From positions 1 to 57,964 of the forward strand of contig NZ_KB898942.1 of the NCBI RefSeq assembly GCF_000377945.1: DNA of 57,964 nt, written 5' to 3'. The position numbers and the translations under genes were made by a program. The notes beneath the pieces were generated by a model. It had not been told where the DNA came from. It made no database searches and saw only the letters and a list, made by a program, of their open reading frames with translations. This document shows, piece by piece, positions 1 through 8,063 of this stretch (position 1 is the first letter of the stretch; each line of letters begins with the position of its first letter). Source of the DNA: Thioalkalivibrio sulfidiphilus. GTDB lineage: Bacteria > Pseudomonadota > Gammaproteobacteria > Ectothiorhodospirales > Ectothiorhodospiraceae.

Positions 1-195
1 CACGAGGCCGTGACCGAAGATCGGGCTGACCTTCAAATGCCGGAAGCAGCCACTGAGTTGCTGTTTCAGTCCGATGCGGGAGAACAGTGCCTGAAACACC
101 ACGAGGCCGGCGAACGAGGTCAATTTCTGGTCCTCGAACCGGATATCGGGAATGCGATGGGTCTTGCGATGAACGGCGGCTCTGCTACACTTCAT
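1..195 (-). CDS. IS1380-like transposase, N-terminal part (runs off the window)
   Basis: A minus-strand frame opens with ATG at 195-193 and stays open for 65 codons to the window edge. The translated segment FEDQKLTSFAGLVVFQALF followed by SRIGLKQQL resembles the N-terminus of IS1380-family DDE transposases such as that of ISEcp1, where an 'LTS-aGL' motif follows a short basic leader. The catalytic residues lie outside the window. The ATG is preceded by GGAGA about 10 nt upstream, inside a strong hairpin. The right end of the IS is probably close to 426, because a remnant of a different transposase starts there. Family assignment rests on this short segment only; IS4-type is the alternative. 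Confidence 0.6.
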   Translation of the reverse strand, partial: MKCSRAAVHRKTHRIPDIRFEDQKLTSFAGLVVFQALFSRIGLKQQLSGCFRHLKVSPIFGHGLV

Positions 196-201
196 CCAGA
201 C

Positions 202-259
202 GGTCTCCGTTGGTTTTGTTGGACGGTGTGGTGCCACCAATTCTACCAACTTCGAGACC
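202..259 (-). promoter_or_regulatory. Leader hairpin covering the transposase ribosome-binding site
   Basis: GGTCTC at 202-207 pairs with GAGACC at 254-259, GTTGGT at 209-214 pairs with ACCAAC at 245-250, and GTGGTGCCACC forms an inner stem. On the minus (transposase) strand the distal arm contains GGAGACC, the only Shine-Dalgarno-like sequence before the ATG at 195. Transcripts entering from outside would fold it away, as in the foldback inhibition known from IS10 and IS50. On the plus strand the hairpin is followed by seven Ts (261-267), so it could also terminate transcription heading into the element. Function is inferred from structure. Confidence 0.5.
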
Positions 260-426
260 GTTTTTTTATGCGTGCAAGCCATCTTCTCCCACCGATTTAG
301 GCCGTTTTCTGGACTTCACTTTTGGTGAGGTCCAGCAACAGCCGTGCAACAGGCAGTTCGTACCGTATATAAGCCGTTTTCTTGTAAAACCGTGCCGGAT
401 TTATGCAACTGTCGGGTTAGCATAGG

Positions 427-621
427 GTCTACACCCAGGCTTCGAATTGTCGCCACTGCTACAGCGGGCATGTTTTCTAGGGACGATTCAAGACGATCCT
501 GGTGGACAGAGACAGCTACCTGCTGGTGTTTGGACTATGCGGTGCTGGAGTCTGCCAGGACCGCGTGGTGGGCGTGACCAAGGCATGGCCATGGATAGGT
601 GCTGAACGGATCCGCCAGTAG
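427..621 (+). pseudogene. REP-associated (Y1/RAYT) transposase remnant
   Basis: From 427 the plus strand reads VYTQASNCRHCYSGHVF, an in-frame TAG at 478-480, then GRFKTILVDRDSYLL. This matches the conserved core of COG1943 (Y1_Tnp, RAYT) proteins, typically 'YTQRFNRRH..GHVFQGRYKAILVDRDSYLLEL'. The TAG sits exactly where a CAG (Gln) is expected. After 'SYLL' the match continues in another frame (YAVLESARTA, for 'YIVLNPVRAGMV') and returns with TKAWPWI (for 'DWPWSSY'). So there is one nonsense change and at least two frameshifts. Nothing of the N-terminal half is present; the insertion-sequence end lies directly upstream. Clearly non-functional. Confidence 0.75.
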
Positions 622-872
622 CCGAAGAGACTACCAAGCCCGATTTCAAACTTTCGCGGATGGATGCGCAGTTTTTCACCAAGGCTTACCATTAAAATTC
701 TTGACTCATACCCCCTTGTTGAGAAACTTACACAACGCCGCCCATCACCCTGGTGAAAAATTCGGGACTGACAGCAACCTCCGCAAACCCGCAGAAATTA
801 GATTGACTTCGGAGGTACGTCGGCTAACATGCTGTCTGTATAAGCTTTTATAATCTTGTCCGCAGGAAATAC
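622..872. other. Intergenic region upstream of pilB
   Basis: No gene is recognisable here. TATAAT at 849-854 lies 18 bases before the pilB start with a poor -35 partner, and TTGACT at 803-808 has only AACATG 17 bp downstream. Neither makes a convincing sigma-70 promoter, and I saw no clear sigma-54 GG/GC pair. The pilB ribosome-binding site is AGGA at 864-867. No pilA or other pilin gene is present. Confidence 0.4.
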
Positions 873-2588
873 ATGTCGACACCCGCAGCTTCCATTCCCT
901 TGAGTGGCCTGGCCCGCCGCCTGGTCCAGGACGGCCTGTTGGCCGAGACCGATGCCGGCAAGGCGGTGGAGGCGGCCCAGAAGAAGCGCGTGCCCCTGGT
1001 AGCCTACCTGGTGGACAACAAGCTGGTAGAGTCCAAGCGGGTCGCCCAGGCCGCCGCCGAGGAATTCGGCACCCCGGTCTTCGACCTGGATAGCTTCGAC
1101 AAGGAACTCCTGCCCAAAAAGCTCGTGGACGAGAAGCTGGTCCGCCAGCACCATGCCCTCCCCCTGTTCAGGCGCGGCAACCGGCTGTTCGTCGGGATCG
1201 CCGACCCCATGAACCTCACCGCCCTGGACGAGATCAAGTTCAACACCGGTATCGCCACCGAACCGGTGCTGGTGGAACAGGACAAACTGGGCAAGCTGAT
1301 CGAGGAAAGCCTCAACGACACCGGCGCAGTCATGGAAGGCCTCATGGACGACGATCTCGACAACCTCGAGATCAGCGCCGATGACGACGACAGGAAAGGC
1401 GAGGTGACGGAAAGCGAGGTGGACGACACCCCGGTGGTCCGCTTCGTGAACAAGGTGCTGCTGGATGCCATCAACCGCAAGGCCTCGGACATCCACTTCG
1501 AGCCCTACGAGAAGGAATTCCGGGTTCGTCTGCGCATGGACGGCGTGCTCCACGAAGTGGCCAAACCCCCTGTATCCCTCTCGCCCCGCATCATCGCCCG
1601 CATCAAGGTCATGTCCCGCATGGACATCTCCGAGCGCCGCATCCCCCAGGATGGGCGCATCAAGATGCAGTTGTCTAAGAGCCGCGCCATCGATTTTCGC
1701 GTCAACACCTGCCCGACCCTGTACGGCGAAAAGGTGGTGTTGCGAATCCTTGACCCCACCAGCGCCTCCTTAGGGATCGACGTTCTGGGTTACGAGGAAG
1801 AACAGAAAAAGCTTTACCTGGATGCCCTGAGCAAACCCTACGGCATGATCCTGGTCACCGGCCCGACAGGCTCCGGCAAGACCGTCTCCCTTTACACGGG
1901 CCTTGGCATCCTGAATACACCGGACCGCAACATCTCGACCGCCGAGGACCCGGCCGAGATCAATATGCCCGGCATCAACCAAGTGAACGTCAACCCCAAG
2001 GTGGGATTGACCTTCGCCTCGGCCTTGCGCGCCTTCCTGCGCCAGGATCCGGACGTGATCATGGTTGGCGAGATCCGGGACCTGGAAACCGCCGAGATCG
2101 CCATCAAAGCGGCCCAGACCGGCCACCTGGTGCTCTCCACACTGCACACCAACGACGCCCCCCAAACCCTGACCCGTCTGGCGAACATGGGGGTGCCGCC
2201 CTACAACATCGCCTCCTCAATCCTCCTGATCATCGCCCAGCGACTTGCCCGGCGGCTGTGCAACCACTGCAAGACCGTCGATGATGTGCCCAAGGATGTC
2301 CTGCTTCAGGAAGGGTTCACAGAGGATGACTTTAAAGACGGCATGAAGATCTACAAGGCCGTGGGGTGCGATCAGTGTACCAACGGCTATAAGGGACGCG
2401 TGGGTATCTACCAGGTGCTGCCCATTTCCGAGGCCACCCAACGCCTCATCCTGGAGGGTGGCAACTCCATGCAGCTTGCCGAGCAGGCCCGCAAGGAAGG
2501 CATCAACGACCTGCGCCGTTCCGGCCTGCTCAAGGTCAAGGCCGGGATGACCAGCCTTGAAGAGATCAACCGTGTGACCAAGGACTGA
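873..2588 (+). CDS. pilB: Type IV pilus assembly (extension) ATPase PilB
   Basis: 571 residues, the usual length for PilB, the cytoplasmic hexameric ATPase that powers pilin polymerisation at the inner membrane. An N-terminal MshEN-type domain covers roughly 10-150. The Walker A motif GPTGSGKT is at 330-337, followed by the GEE-family Asp and His boxes (AEDPAEIN; VGEIRDLETAEIAIKAAQTGH). Four cysteines at 463, 466, 499 and 502 (CNHC...CDQC) form the zinc site typical of PilB/GspE. The ATG is preceded by AGGA. pilC follows after 4 nt, so the two are co-transcribed. pilA is not adjacent. Confidence 0.97.
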   Translation: MSTPAASIPLSGLARRLVQDGLLAETDAGKAVEAAQKKRVPLVAYLVDNKLVESKRVAQAAAEEFGTPVFDLDSFDKELLPKKLVDEKLVRQHHALPLFRRGNRLFVGIADPMNLTALDEIKFNTGIATEPVLVEQDKLGKLIEESLNDTGAVMEGLMDDDLDNLEISADDDDRKGEVTESEVDDTPVVRFVNKVLLDAINRKASDIHFEPYEKEFRVRLRMDGVLHEVAKPPVSLSPRIIARIKVMSRMDISERRIPQDGRIKMQLSKSRAIDFRVNTCPTLYGEKVVLRILDPTSASLGIDVLGYEEEQKKLYLDALSKPYGMILVTGPTGSGKTVSLYTGLGILNTPDRNISTAEDPAEINMPGINQVNVNPKVGLTFASALRAFLRQDPDVIMVGEIRDLETAEIAIKAAQTGHLVLSTLHTNDAPQTLTRLANMGVPPYNIASSILLIIAQRLARRLCNHCKTVDDVPKDVLLQEGFTEDDFKDGMKIYKAVGCDQCTNGYKGRVGIYQVLPISEATQRLILEGGNSMQLAEQARKEGINDLRRSGLLKVKAGMTSLEEINRVTKD

Positions 2589-2592
2589 ACCG

Positions 2593-3804
2593 ATGGCCGA
2601 GACCCAGAACATCACCTTCCAGTGGGAAGGACTCGACAAGAAGGGCAGTCGAGTCAAGGGCGAGACCACCGCCGCCAGCGAACTCCTTGCCCGGGCTGAA
2701 CTCCGTCGTCAAGGCATTAACCCGACCAGGGTCCGCAAGAAGCCCAAATCATTATTCGGCGGCAAGAAGAAGATCGTTCCGAAGGATATCGCCGTCTTTT
2801 TACGCCAGATGGCCACCATGATGGAAGCAGGCGTGCCGCTGGTACAGGCCTTTGACATCGTCGGAAGAGGACATGAAAACCCCTCCATGCAGGAGCTGAT
2901 CCTGGCCATGAAGTCCGACGTGGAAGGTGGCACGACCTTCTCTGCAGCACTGGGCAAGCACCCCAAGTATTTTGACGACCTTGTAGTCAATCTGGTCAAT
3001 GCCGGTGAACAGGCCGGCGCACTCGAAACCCTTCTGGACAAGATCGCCACCTACAAGGAAAAGACCGAGTCCCTCAAAGCCAAGATCAAAAAGGCGCTGT
3101 TCTACCCCACTGCCGTGCTGGTAGTGGCTTTCATCGTGACCGCGATTCTTCTGATATTCGTGGTACCCCAGTTCCAGGACCTGTTCCAGGGGTTTGGAGC
3201 TGACCTGCCCGTGTTCACCCAGTTCGTAATCGGTATTTCGGAGTTCTTCCAAGCCTATTGGTGGGCCATCTTCGGCGGATTGATTGGTGCCGTTGTGCTC
3301 TTCAAGCAGGCCCATTTACGTTCCCCCGGTTTCCGGCGCTGGCTGGACCTTATGTCTCTCAAGATTCCCGTCATCGGAGAGCTGCTGCGCAAGGCCTCCA
3401 TTGCCCGATTCGCACGTACACTCTCCACCATGTTCGCAGCCGGCGTGCCGCTGGTGGAAGCCATGGAATCCGTGGCCGGCGCCACTGGTAATGCTCTCTA
3501 TCGCGAGGCCACCTTGCGCATCCGAGACGAAACCGCCGCCGGCACCCAGCTTCAGGCCGCCATGCGCAACACCGCCCTGTTCCCCAACATGGTGGTCCAG
3601 ATGGTGGCCATCGGCGAAGAATCCGGCGCATTGGACGACATGCTCAACAAGGTCGCCGACTTCTACGAGGAAGAAGTCGACAACATGGTGGACAGCCTCT
3701 CGAGCCTCATGGAGCCCATGATCATGGCCTTCCTGGGCATTGTGGTGGGCGGCCTGGTGATTGCCATGTACCTGCCGATCTTCCAGCTGGGCGCAGTGGT
3801 GTAG
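2593..3804 (+). CDS. pilC: Type IV pilus inner-membrane platform protein PilC
   Basis: 403 residues with two GspF/T2SSF domains (about 70-195 and 275-395) and three hydrophobic segments, near 170-193, 220-237 and 377-398. The sequences FLRQMATMMEAGVPLVQAFDI and FARTLSTMFAAGVPLVEAMES are the paired repeats of the family. PilC is the membrane platform that couples PilB ATPase motion to pilin insertion. It sits 4 nt after pilB. About 100 nt of repeat-like sequence separates it from pilD, a wider gap than is usual in pilBCD operons. Confidence 0.97.
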   Translation: MAETQNITFQWEGLDKKGSRVKGETTAASELLARAELRRQGINPTRVRKKPKSLFGGKKKIVPKDIAVFLRQMATMMEAGVPLVQAFDIVGRGHENPSMQELILAMKSDVEGGTTFSAALGKHPKYFDDLVVNLVNAGEQAGALETLLDKIATYKEKTESLKAKIKKALFYPTAVLVVAFIVTAILLIFVVPQFQDLFQGFGADLPVFTQFVIGISEFFQAYWWAIFGGLIGAVVLFKQAHLRSPGFRRWLDLMSLKIPVIGELLRKASIARFARTLSTMFAAGVPLVEAMESVAGATGNALYREATLRIRDETAAGTQLQAAMRNTALFPNMVVQMVAIGEESGALDDMLNKVADFYEEEVDNMVDSLSSLMEPMIMAFLGIVVGGLVIAMYLPIFQLGAVV

Positions 3805-3810
3805 GAAGGC

Positions 3811-3860
3811 GCTAGAGGCAAGATGCAAGTTGCTAGAGGCAAGAAGACACTAGAAGCTCT
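3811..3860. repeat. Intergenic 'GCTAGAGGCAAG' phrase repeat
   Basis: GCTAGAGGCAAG occurs twice (about 3811 and 3831), followed by a related ACTAGAAG. The same phrase family, as GCTAGAGACAAG, appears as an inverted pair between argJ and secA (9281-9406). It lies between pilC and pilD and has no coding potential. Confidence 0.55.
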
Positions 3861-3912
3861 CGCGCCATAACCAACGCACGGATACCTGTGCGCTTGCCGT
3901 CAGGCCATATTG

Positions 3913-4779
3913 ATGATTGAACTCCTACAAACCAGCACGGCGGCATTGCTGACCGTGACCGCGCTGTTCAGCCTGCTGGTGGGCAGCTTTCTCAATGTGG
4001 TGATTCACCGTCTGCCGGTGATGATGGAGCGGCAGTGGCGGCGTGAAGCCACGGAATTCCTGTACGCCGAGGGCCAGACGCTTGCGCCAGCCGAGCAGGG
4101 GCCCGCCTACAACCTCTGGAGCCCCCGTTCCGCCTGTCCCCAGTGCGGGCACAAGATCACGGCGCTGGAGAACATCCCCATCCTCAGCTACCTGTTCCTG
4201 CGCGGCCGTTGCAGCGAGTGCGGCAGCTCGATTCCGCTGCGCTACCCGCTGGTGGAGGCGGCCACCGCCCTGCTCTCTGTGGTGGTGGTCTGGCACTTCG
4301 GCTTCACCTGGCAGTCGGGGGCCGCGCTGCTGCTCACCTGGGCACTGATCGCGCTTGCGGTCATCGACCTGCGCACCACCCTGCTCCCGGACAGCATCAC
4401 CCTGCCCTTTCTCTGGATCGGCCTGTTACTCAACCTGGGCGGCCTGTTCACCGACGCCACCAGCAGCCTGATCGGCGCCGTGGCCGGTTACCTGAGCCTC
4501 TGGCTGGTGTACCACGGCTTCAAGCTGCTCACCGGCAAGGAAGGCATGGGCTTTGGCGACTTCAAGCTCTTCGCCCTGATCGGCGCCTGGCTCGGCTGGC
4601 AGCTGCTGCCCCTGGTGATCCTGCTCTCTTCCCTGGTGGGCGCCGTGGTGGGCATCGCGCTGATCCTGTTCCGCGGCCGCGACCGCGCCCAGCCCATGCC
4701 CTTCGGCCCCTACCTGGCAGCGGCCGGCTGGATCGCGCTGCTGTGGGGCAACGACATCATGGCGCTGTACCTGGGGTAG
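3913..4779 (+). CDS. pilD: Prepilin peptidase / N-methyltransferase PilD
   Basis: 288 residues from ATG 3913; an in-frame TTG one codon upstream is less likely. It cleaves the type III leader of prepilins and pseudopilins and N-methylates the new N-terminal residue at the inner membrane. An N-terminal A24 methylase domain carries the two Cys pairs CPQC and CSEC expected of a bifunctional enzyme. The aspartyl catalytic motifs are VIDLRTTLLPD and GFGDFKL. About seven to eight hydrophobic segments are visible. No strong ribosome-binding site precedes the start. Confidence 0.96.
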   Translation: MIELLQTSTAALLTVTALFSLLVGSFLNVVIHRLPVMMERQWRREATEFLYAEGQTLAPAEQGPAYNLWSPRSACPQCGHKITALENIPILSYLFLRGRCSECGSSIPLRYPLVEAATALLSVVVVWHFGFTWQSGAALLLTWALIALAVIDLRTTLLPDSITLPFLWIGLLLNLGGLFTDATSSLIGAVAGYLSLWLVYHGFKLLTGKEGMGFGDFKLFALIGAWLGWQLLPLVILLSSLVGAVVGIALILFRGRDRAQPMPFGPYLAAAGWIALLWGNDIMALYLG

Positions 4780-4797
4780 GAGGATTCACAATTCGAA

Positions 4798-4898
4798 ATT
4801 TAAAATTCAAGATTCAAAATTCAAAGGCGGATCACGAGGTACACTGCGAGAAGAGTATCTCCGGGCCTACTTTGAATTTTGAATCTTGAATTTTAAAT
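4798..4898. repeat. Perfect 29-bp inverted repeat, 43-nt spacer, before coaE
   Basis: The arm at 4798-4826 (AT-rich, built from the word ATTCAA) is the exact reverse complement of 4870-4898. The AT-rich composition contrasts with the GC-rich genes on both sides. The right arm ends 11 nt before the coaE ATG and no Shine-Dalgarno sequence is visible between them. It could be a small mobile repeat, an RNA stem in a pilD-coaE transcript, or a terminator-like structure for pilD. Confidence 0.85.
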
Positions 4899-4909
4899 GT
4901 GCCCTGATC

Positions 4910-5515
4910 ATGCTTCGCATCGGACTCACAGGTGGCATCGGCAGCGGCAAGAGCGCCGTGACTCGCTTGTTCGCTGAACGAGGCATTCCGGTCATCGACG
5001 CGGACGTGATCGCCCGCGAACTGCTCGCACCGGATGCGCCCGCCACACAGGAAGTGCTCGATGAATTCGGTGACCAGATCCGCGATCCGATGACCGGCGG
5101 TCTGGACAGGAAGGCCCTTCGTCGGCTGGTATTCGCAAACATCCAAGCCCGTCACAGATTGGAAACACTGCTGCACCCTAAGATCAGGGCCGAAATGATC
5201 CGGCAACAGACCGGTCTGGGCTCGCCCTACTGCATCATGAGTATTCCCCTGCTGGTGGAATCCGGCCTGCGGGAATCCGTGGATCGCGTCCTGGTGGTGG
5301 ACTGCCCCGAAGCCCTTCAGGTGGAGCGGACCATGTCACGGGACGGGATCTCACGGGACGAAGCACTGGCCATCCTCGCCGCCCAGGCCAGCCGGGCACA
5401 AAGGCTTGAGCAAGCGGACGATGTGATCGACAACAGCGGGGATCTTGCGGCGCTCGAGGCACAGGTGGAACGGCTGCACCGCCGTTACCTGGAACTCGCG
5501 GCCGACGGAGGATAG
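4910..5515 (+). CDS. coaE: Dephospho-CoA kinase CoaE
   Basis: 201 residues from ATG 4910. It phosphorylates the 3'-hydroxyl of dephospho-CoA, the last step of coenzyme A synthesis, in the cytoplasm. The start MLRIGLTGGIGSGKSAV carries the P-loop GGIGSGKS. DADVIAREL and the later LLVESGLRE and RMSRDG-like regions (here TMSRDGISRDEAL) follow the family pattern. The open frame extends 8 codons upstream from a TTG inside the inverted repeat, but family length and sequence favour the ATG. It is the usual neighbour of pilD and zapD. Confidence 0.95.
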   Translation: MLRIGLTGGIGSGKSAVTRLFAERGIPVIDADVIARELLAPDAPATQEVLDEFGDQIRDPMTGGLDRKALRRLVFANIQARHRLETLLHPKIRAEMIRQQTGLGSPYCIMSIPLLVESGLRESVDRVLVVDCPEALQVERTMSRDGISRDEALAILAAQASRAQRLEQADDVIDNSGDLAALEAQVERLHRRYLELAADGG

Positions 5516-5551
5516 GCGCCCGACAGGGGAATTCAGGAGAGGAATGAAGAC

Positions 5552-6394
5552 ATGTTTGTGAATTTCGCACTCAAGGTAGAAAATAACGAATATGTCCTCC
5601 ATGAATCCCCGACTGTCACGCCGGTGAGCGACTCCATTACCTACGAGCAGCCCCTGCTGGAGCGCATGCGCCTGTTCATGCGCCTGGAAGAGCTCATGCA
5701 CCGCTTTCAGTTTGCCGTGCAGGGCAACGGCGGATTCGAGACCCACTTCGCCCTGACCACCCTGATCGAGATCCTCGACCTGACCAACCGGGTGGATCTC
5801 AAGCGCGAACTGATGAAGGAACTGGAGCGCCAGATCGCCAATCTGAGCCGCCTGAGCCTGGAGCCCAGCGTGGACCAGGACCGGCTCACCGGCGTGATCG
5901 ACCAACAGCGCCGTCTGATCGAGCAGATCCACACCATCAACGGCCAGCTGGACCAGCAGATCAAGAGCAACGACTTCTTCGGCAGCATCCGCCAGCGCAA
6001 CGCCATACCCGGCGGCACCTGCGACTTCGACCTGCCCGCCTATCATTACTGGCTGTCCCGCCCCGTCTCGGAGCGCCGCACCCTGCTCAAGGAATGGTCC
6101 GCGCCCTTCCACGAGATCCACGAAGCCGTGCGCCTGGTACTCAAGCTGATCCGCAACAGCGCCGAGCCCCGCAAGGCCGTGGCCCGTCAGGGTTTCTACG
6201 AACAGAGCCTGGACGGCAGCATCCCCTGGCAGATGATTCGCATCAGCCTGCCCGCCGACAACCCTTGCTACCCGGAGATCAGCGCCGGTCGTCAGCGCTT
6301 CTCCGTGCGCTTCCTCAAGCCCGGCGACATGCGCAACCGGGCGAAGCAGTGCGACCAGGACGTGAGCTTCGAGCTGACCTGTTGTGCCATCTAG
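5552..6394 (+). CDS. zapD: Cell division protein ZapD (FtsZ-binding)
   Basis: 280 residues as written. The family-like sequence begins near residue 26 with SDSITYEQPLLERMRLFMRLEEL. ZapD crosslinks FtsZ protofilaments at the Z ring. The ATG at 5552 has GAGG at -9, a usable ribosome-binding site. A GTG at 5624 would give 256 residues, closer to the E. coli length (247), but has no visible Shine-Dalgarno sequence. The start therefore stays uncertain. It follows coaE as in other gammaproteobacteria, but the small zinc protein yacG, often next, is absent here. Confidence 0.9.
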   Translation: MFVNFALKVENNEYVLHESPTVTPVSDSITYEQPLLERMRLFMRLEELMHRFQFAVQGNGGFETHFALTTLIEILDLTNRVDLKRELMKELERQIANLSRLSLEPSVDQDRLTGVIDQQRRLIEQIHTINGQLDQQIKSNDFFGSIRQRNAIPGGTCDFDLPAYHYWLSRPVSERRTLLKEWSAPFHEIHEAVRLVLKLIRNSAEPRKAVARQGFYEQSLDGSIPWQMIRISLPADNPCYPEISAGRQRFSVRFLKPGDMRNRAKQCDQDVSFELTCCAI

Positions 6395-6499
6395 CCTCAG
6401 GGATAGGCGTGAGGGGTGAGGCGATAGGTGTGAAACCACCCTCTCCCTGAGGGAGAGGGGGTCAGTCGGTTGTACGCCTGTCGCCTGATCCCTAACCCC
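6395..6499. repeat. Mosaic intergenic repeat (zapD / hypothetical junction)
   Basis: Between convergent genes lie a GGCGTGAGGGGTGAGG block, then AAACCACCCTCTCCC followed by a GGGAGAGGG arm, then a CCCTAACCCCTCAACCCC block. The same three-part layout recurs near 7,940-8,055, 46,860-46,985 and 50,855-50,915. The CCCTCTCCC/GGGAGAGGG arms can form a hairpin in the position of a bidirectional terminator, but no T-run follows. Confidence 0.5.
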
Positions 6500-6976
6500 T
6501 CAACCCCTCCCCGCCTCGAACATGACATCCATCCGGTAGTACCCCCCATCCAGTTTCAGCCGGAACGTAGCACGCCAGTCAGCCCGGTCCACCGTGCAGA
6601 CGGGCAGCACTGCCATGGTCTCCCAGAGCCCCTCGGAGACTGGCGCGAACCGGAACTGGTTGATACCCATGTCCATGTCGTCCATGGTGAAACGCACCTC
6701 GGCAATTTCCGGGCTGCGAGTCGTTTCCAGGTAGACCTTGAAGGGTACCAGCGGATGGATCTGCTCCTGGACACGCACGGTCATCACCTGGCCATCCGCA
6801 ATGAACCGGCAACCGGATGCATCCAGGGTACACGGTGCATCGGCCTCCAGCAGTCGCGCCTGCTCATCCTGCCAGCCACCCCCCTGGTCCACGATGCCGC
6901 CTGCACCACCCAGCCAGTATCCGACTGCGCCCATGACAAGCACCAGTGCGGCCCCGATCCAATAAACCGCTTTCAC
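6500..6976 (-). CDS. Small membrane-anchored hypothetical protein
   Basis: 158 residues from GTG 6976. This start overlaps the stop of the MutT-ThiE gene (GTGA), with GGAGAT 7 nt upstream, so the two are translationally coupled. One hydrophobic helix at about 5-25 (YWIGAALVLVMGAVGYWLGG) is followed by a soluble domain on the outer face. Motifs VRFTMDDMDMGINQFRF and MAVLPVCTVDRADW look like a FixH/copper-related periplasmic domain seen near cytochrome oxidase assembly genes. That resemblance is from memory and not decisive. The pair of Met-rich motifs and the lone Cys could bind metal. Function unknown. Confidence 0.75.
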   Translation of the reverse strand: MKAVYWIGAALVLVMGAVGYWLGGAGGIVDQGGGWQDEQARLLEADAPCTLDASGCRFIADGQVMTVRVQEQIHPLVPFKVYLETTRSPEIAEVRFTMDDMDMGINQFRFAPVSEGLWETMAVLPVCTVDRADWRATFRLKLDGGYYRMDVMFEAGRG

Positions 6977-7926
6977 GGCTTCATCTCCCAAAGGCTGCGA
7001 ATCGCGGCAATACCCTGGCCACCATGGAGCCTGGCGCGCTCGATGTCCTTCGGGCTCATCCCACCCAGGGCGTAGACGGGCATGGCGGCACGCTCTGCCA
7101 GATCCCGGAACCCGGTCCAGCCGATAGGCGTCGCGTCAGGATGACTCGCCGTGGCCATGACCGGAGAGACGACGATGAAGTCCGCGCCACGCGCCTGCGT
7201 CAGCTGGGTCTCATCATGCACCGAGGCCGACACCAGCAGACCTTCAGTCTGCTGCGCAGACCAGCGGCTCAGACGCAATCCATTGAGATGCACACCGTGC
7301 GCGCCGAGTTGCCTGGCCGCGGAGACCTCCGCATTGAGCAGCACACGCACGCCCAGATCCCGGGCCAAGGCAATGACCTCAGCAGCCAGCGTACTGTAGG
7401 CCTGTTCATCCAGGGAGGGGGCGCGCAACTGCAGCAGACTGATGTCGCCCGCACTCAGGCGCCGTTCGAGATGCTTGATGAACGCAGCGGTCTGGGTGCC
7501 GGGATCCGGTGTGATGAGATGGCGGTCCGGCAGCTGCAGCGCACTGATGATGGGGCGGTTGGCGGCGGGGAATGCAAACGCCTGCAGTGCACCCACCGAG
7601 ACCCAGCGCAGGGGTTGTCCTTCGCGTCCATGGGGTACCCCGCTGAAGGACTCCACCCGGCACACCCGGAGACAGACGCGTTTGTCGCCGTAGTCGTGAT
7701 GGATGGTAATCAATGGACGGGAACGGAGCGGCGCGATGCCGAGTTCCTCACGCAGCTCCCGGGCGAGTGCCTGGTCCAGGGTCTCACCGGGTTCCATCTT
7801 GCCGCCGGGAAATTCCCAAAGCCCGCCCTGATGCACACCCTCCGGGCGACGCGCGATCAGCACCTCGTCATGGGCGTTGATGATGGCGGCCACGGCCACC
7901 TGGACGGGGGGCAAGTGATTGGACAT
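6973..7926 (-). CDS. mutT: MutT Nudix hydrolase fused to a ThiE/TenI-like domain
   Basis: 317 residues from ATG 7926; ATG 7935 is possible. The N-terminal half carries the Nudix box GGKMEPGETLDQALARELREE with the REx2EE core, typical of MutT 8-oxo-dGTP pyrophosphohydrolases. The C-terminal half (about 150-315) resembles the TIM-barrel thiamine-phosphate synthase/TenI family (LLQLRAPSLDEQ, VHLNGLRLS, VVSPVMATASHPDATPIGW, YALGGMSPKDIERA). This fusion is known in gammaproteobacteria next to argJ and secA. The first domain probably sanitises oxidised nucleotides. The catalytic state of the ThiE-like part cannot be judged by eye. Confidence 0.9.
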   Translation of the reverse strand: MSNHLPPVQVAVAAIINAHDEVLIARRPEGVHQGGLWEFPGGKMEPGETLDQALARELREELGIAPLRSRPLITIHHDYGDKRVCLRVCRVESFSGVPHGREGQPLRWVSVGALQAFAFPAANRPIISALQLPDRHLITPDPGTQTAAFIKHLERRLSAGDISLLQLRAPSLDEQAYSTLAAEVIALARDLGVRVLLNAEVSAARQLGAHGVHLNGLRLSRWSAQQTEGLLVSASVHDETQLTQARGADFIVVSPVMATASHPDATPIGWTGFRDLAERAAMPVYALGGMSPKDIERARLHGGQGIAAIRSLWEMKP

Positions 7927-7939
7927 TGGCACCATAAAG

Positions 7940-8055
7940 CCGTGAGGTGTCAGGTGAGAGGCGAGAGGCGTAAAACCACCCTCACCCCAACCCTCCCCCA
8001 TGATGGGGAGGGGGTATGTGACTCACGCCTGGCTCCTCACTCCTCACGCCTGACT
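7940..8055. repeat. Mosaic intergenic repeat (argJ / mutT junction)
   Basis: Blocks of GTGAGGTGTCAGGTGAGAGGCG, then AAACCACCCTCACCCC with a CCCTCCCCCATGATGGGGAGGG hairpin in the middle, then CTCCTCACTCCTCACGCCTG. The layout matches the repeats near 6,400 and 46,900. It separates argJ from mutT, which are transcribed in the same direction. Confidence 0.5.
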
Positions 8056-8063
8056 GCAACGCA

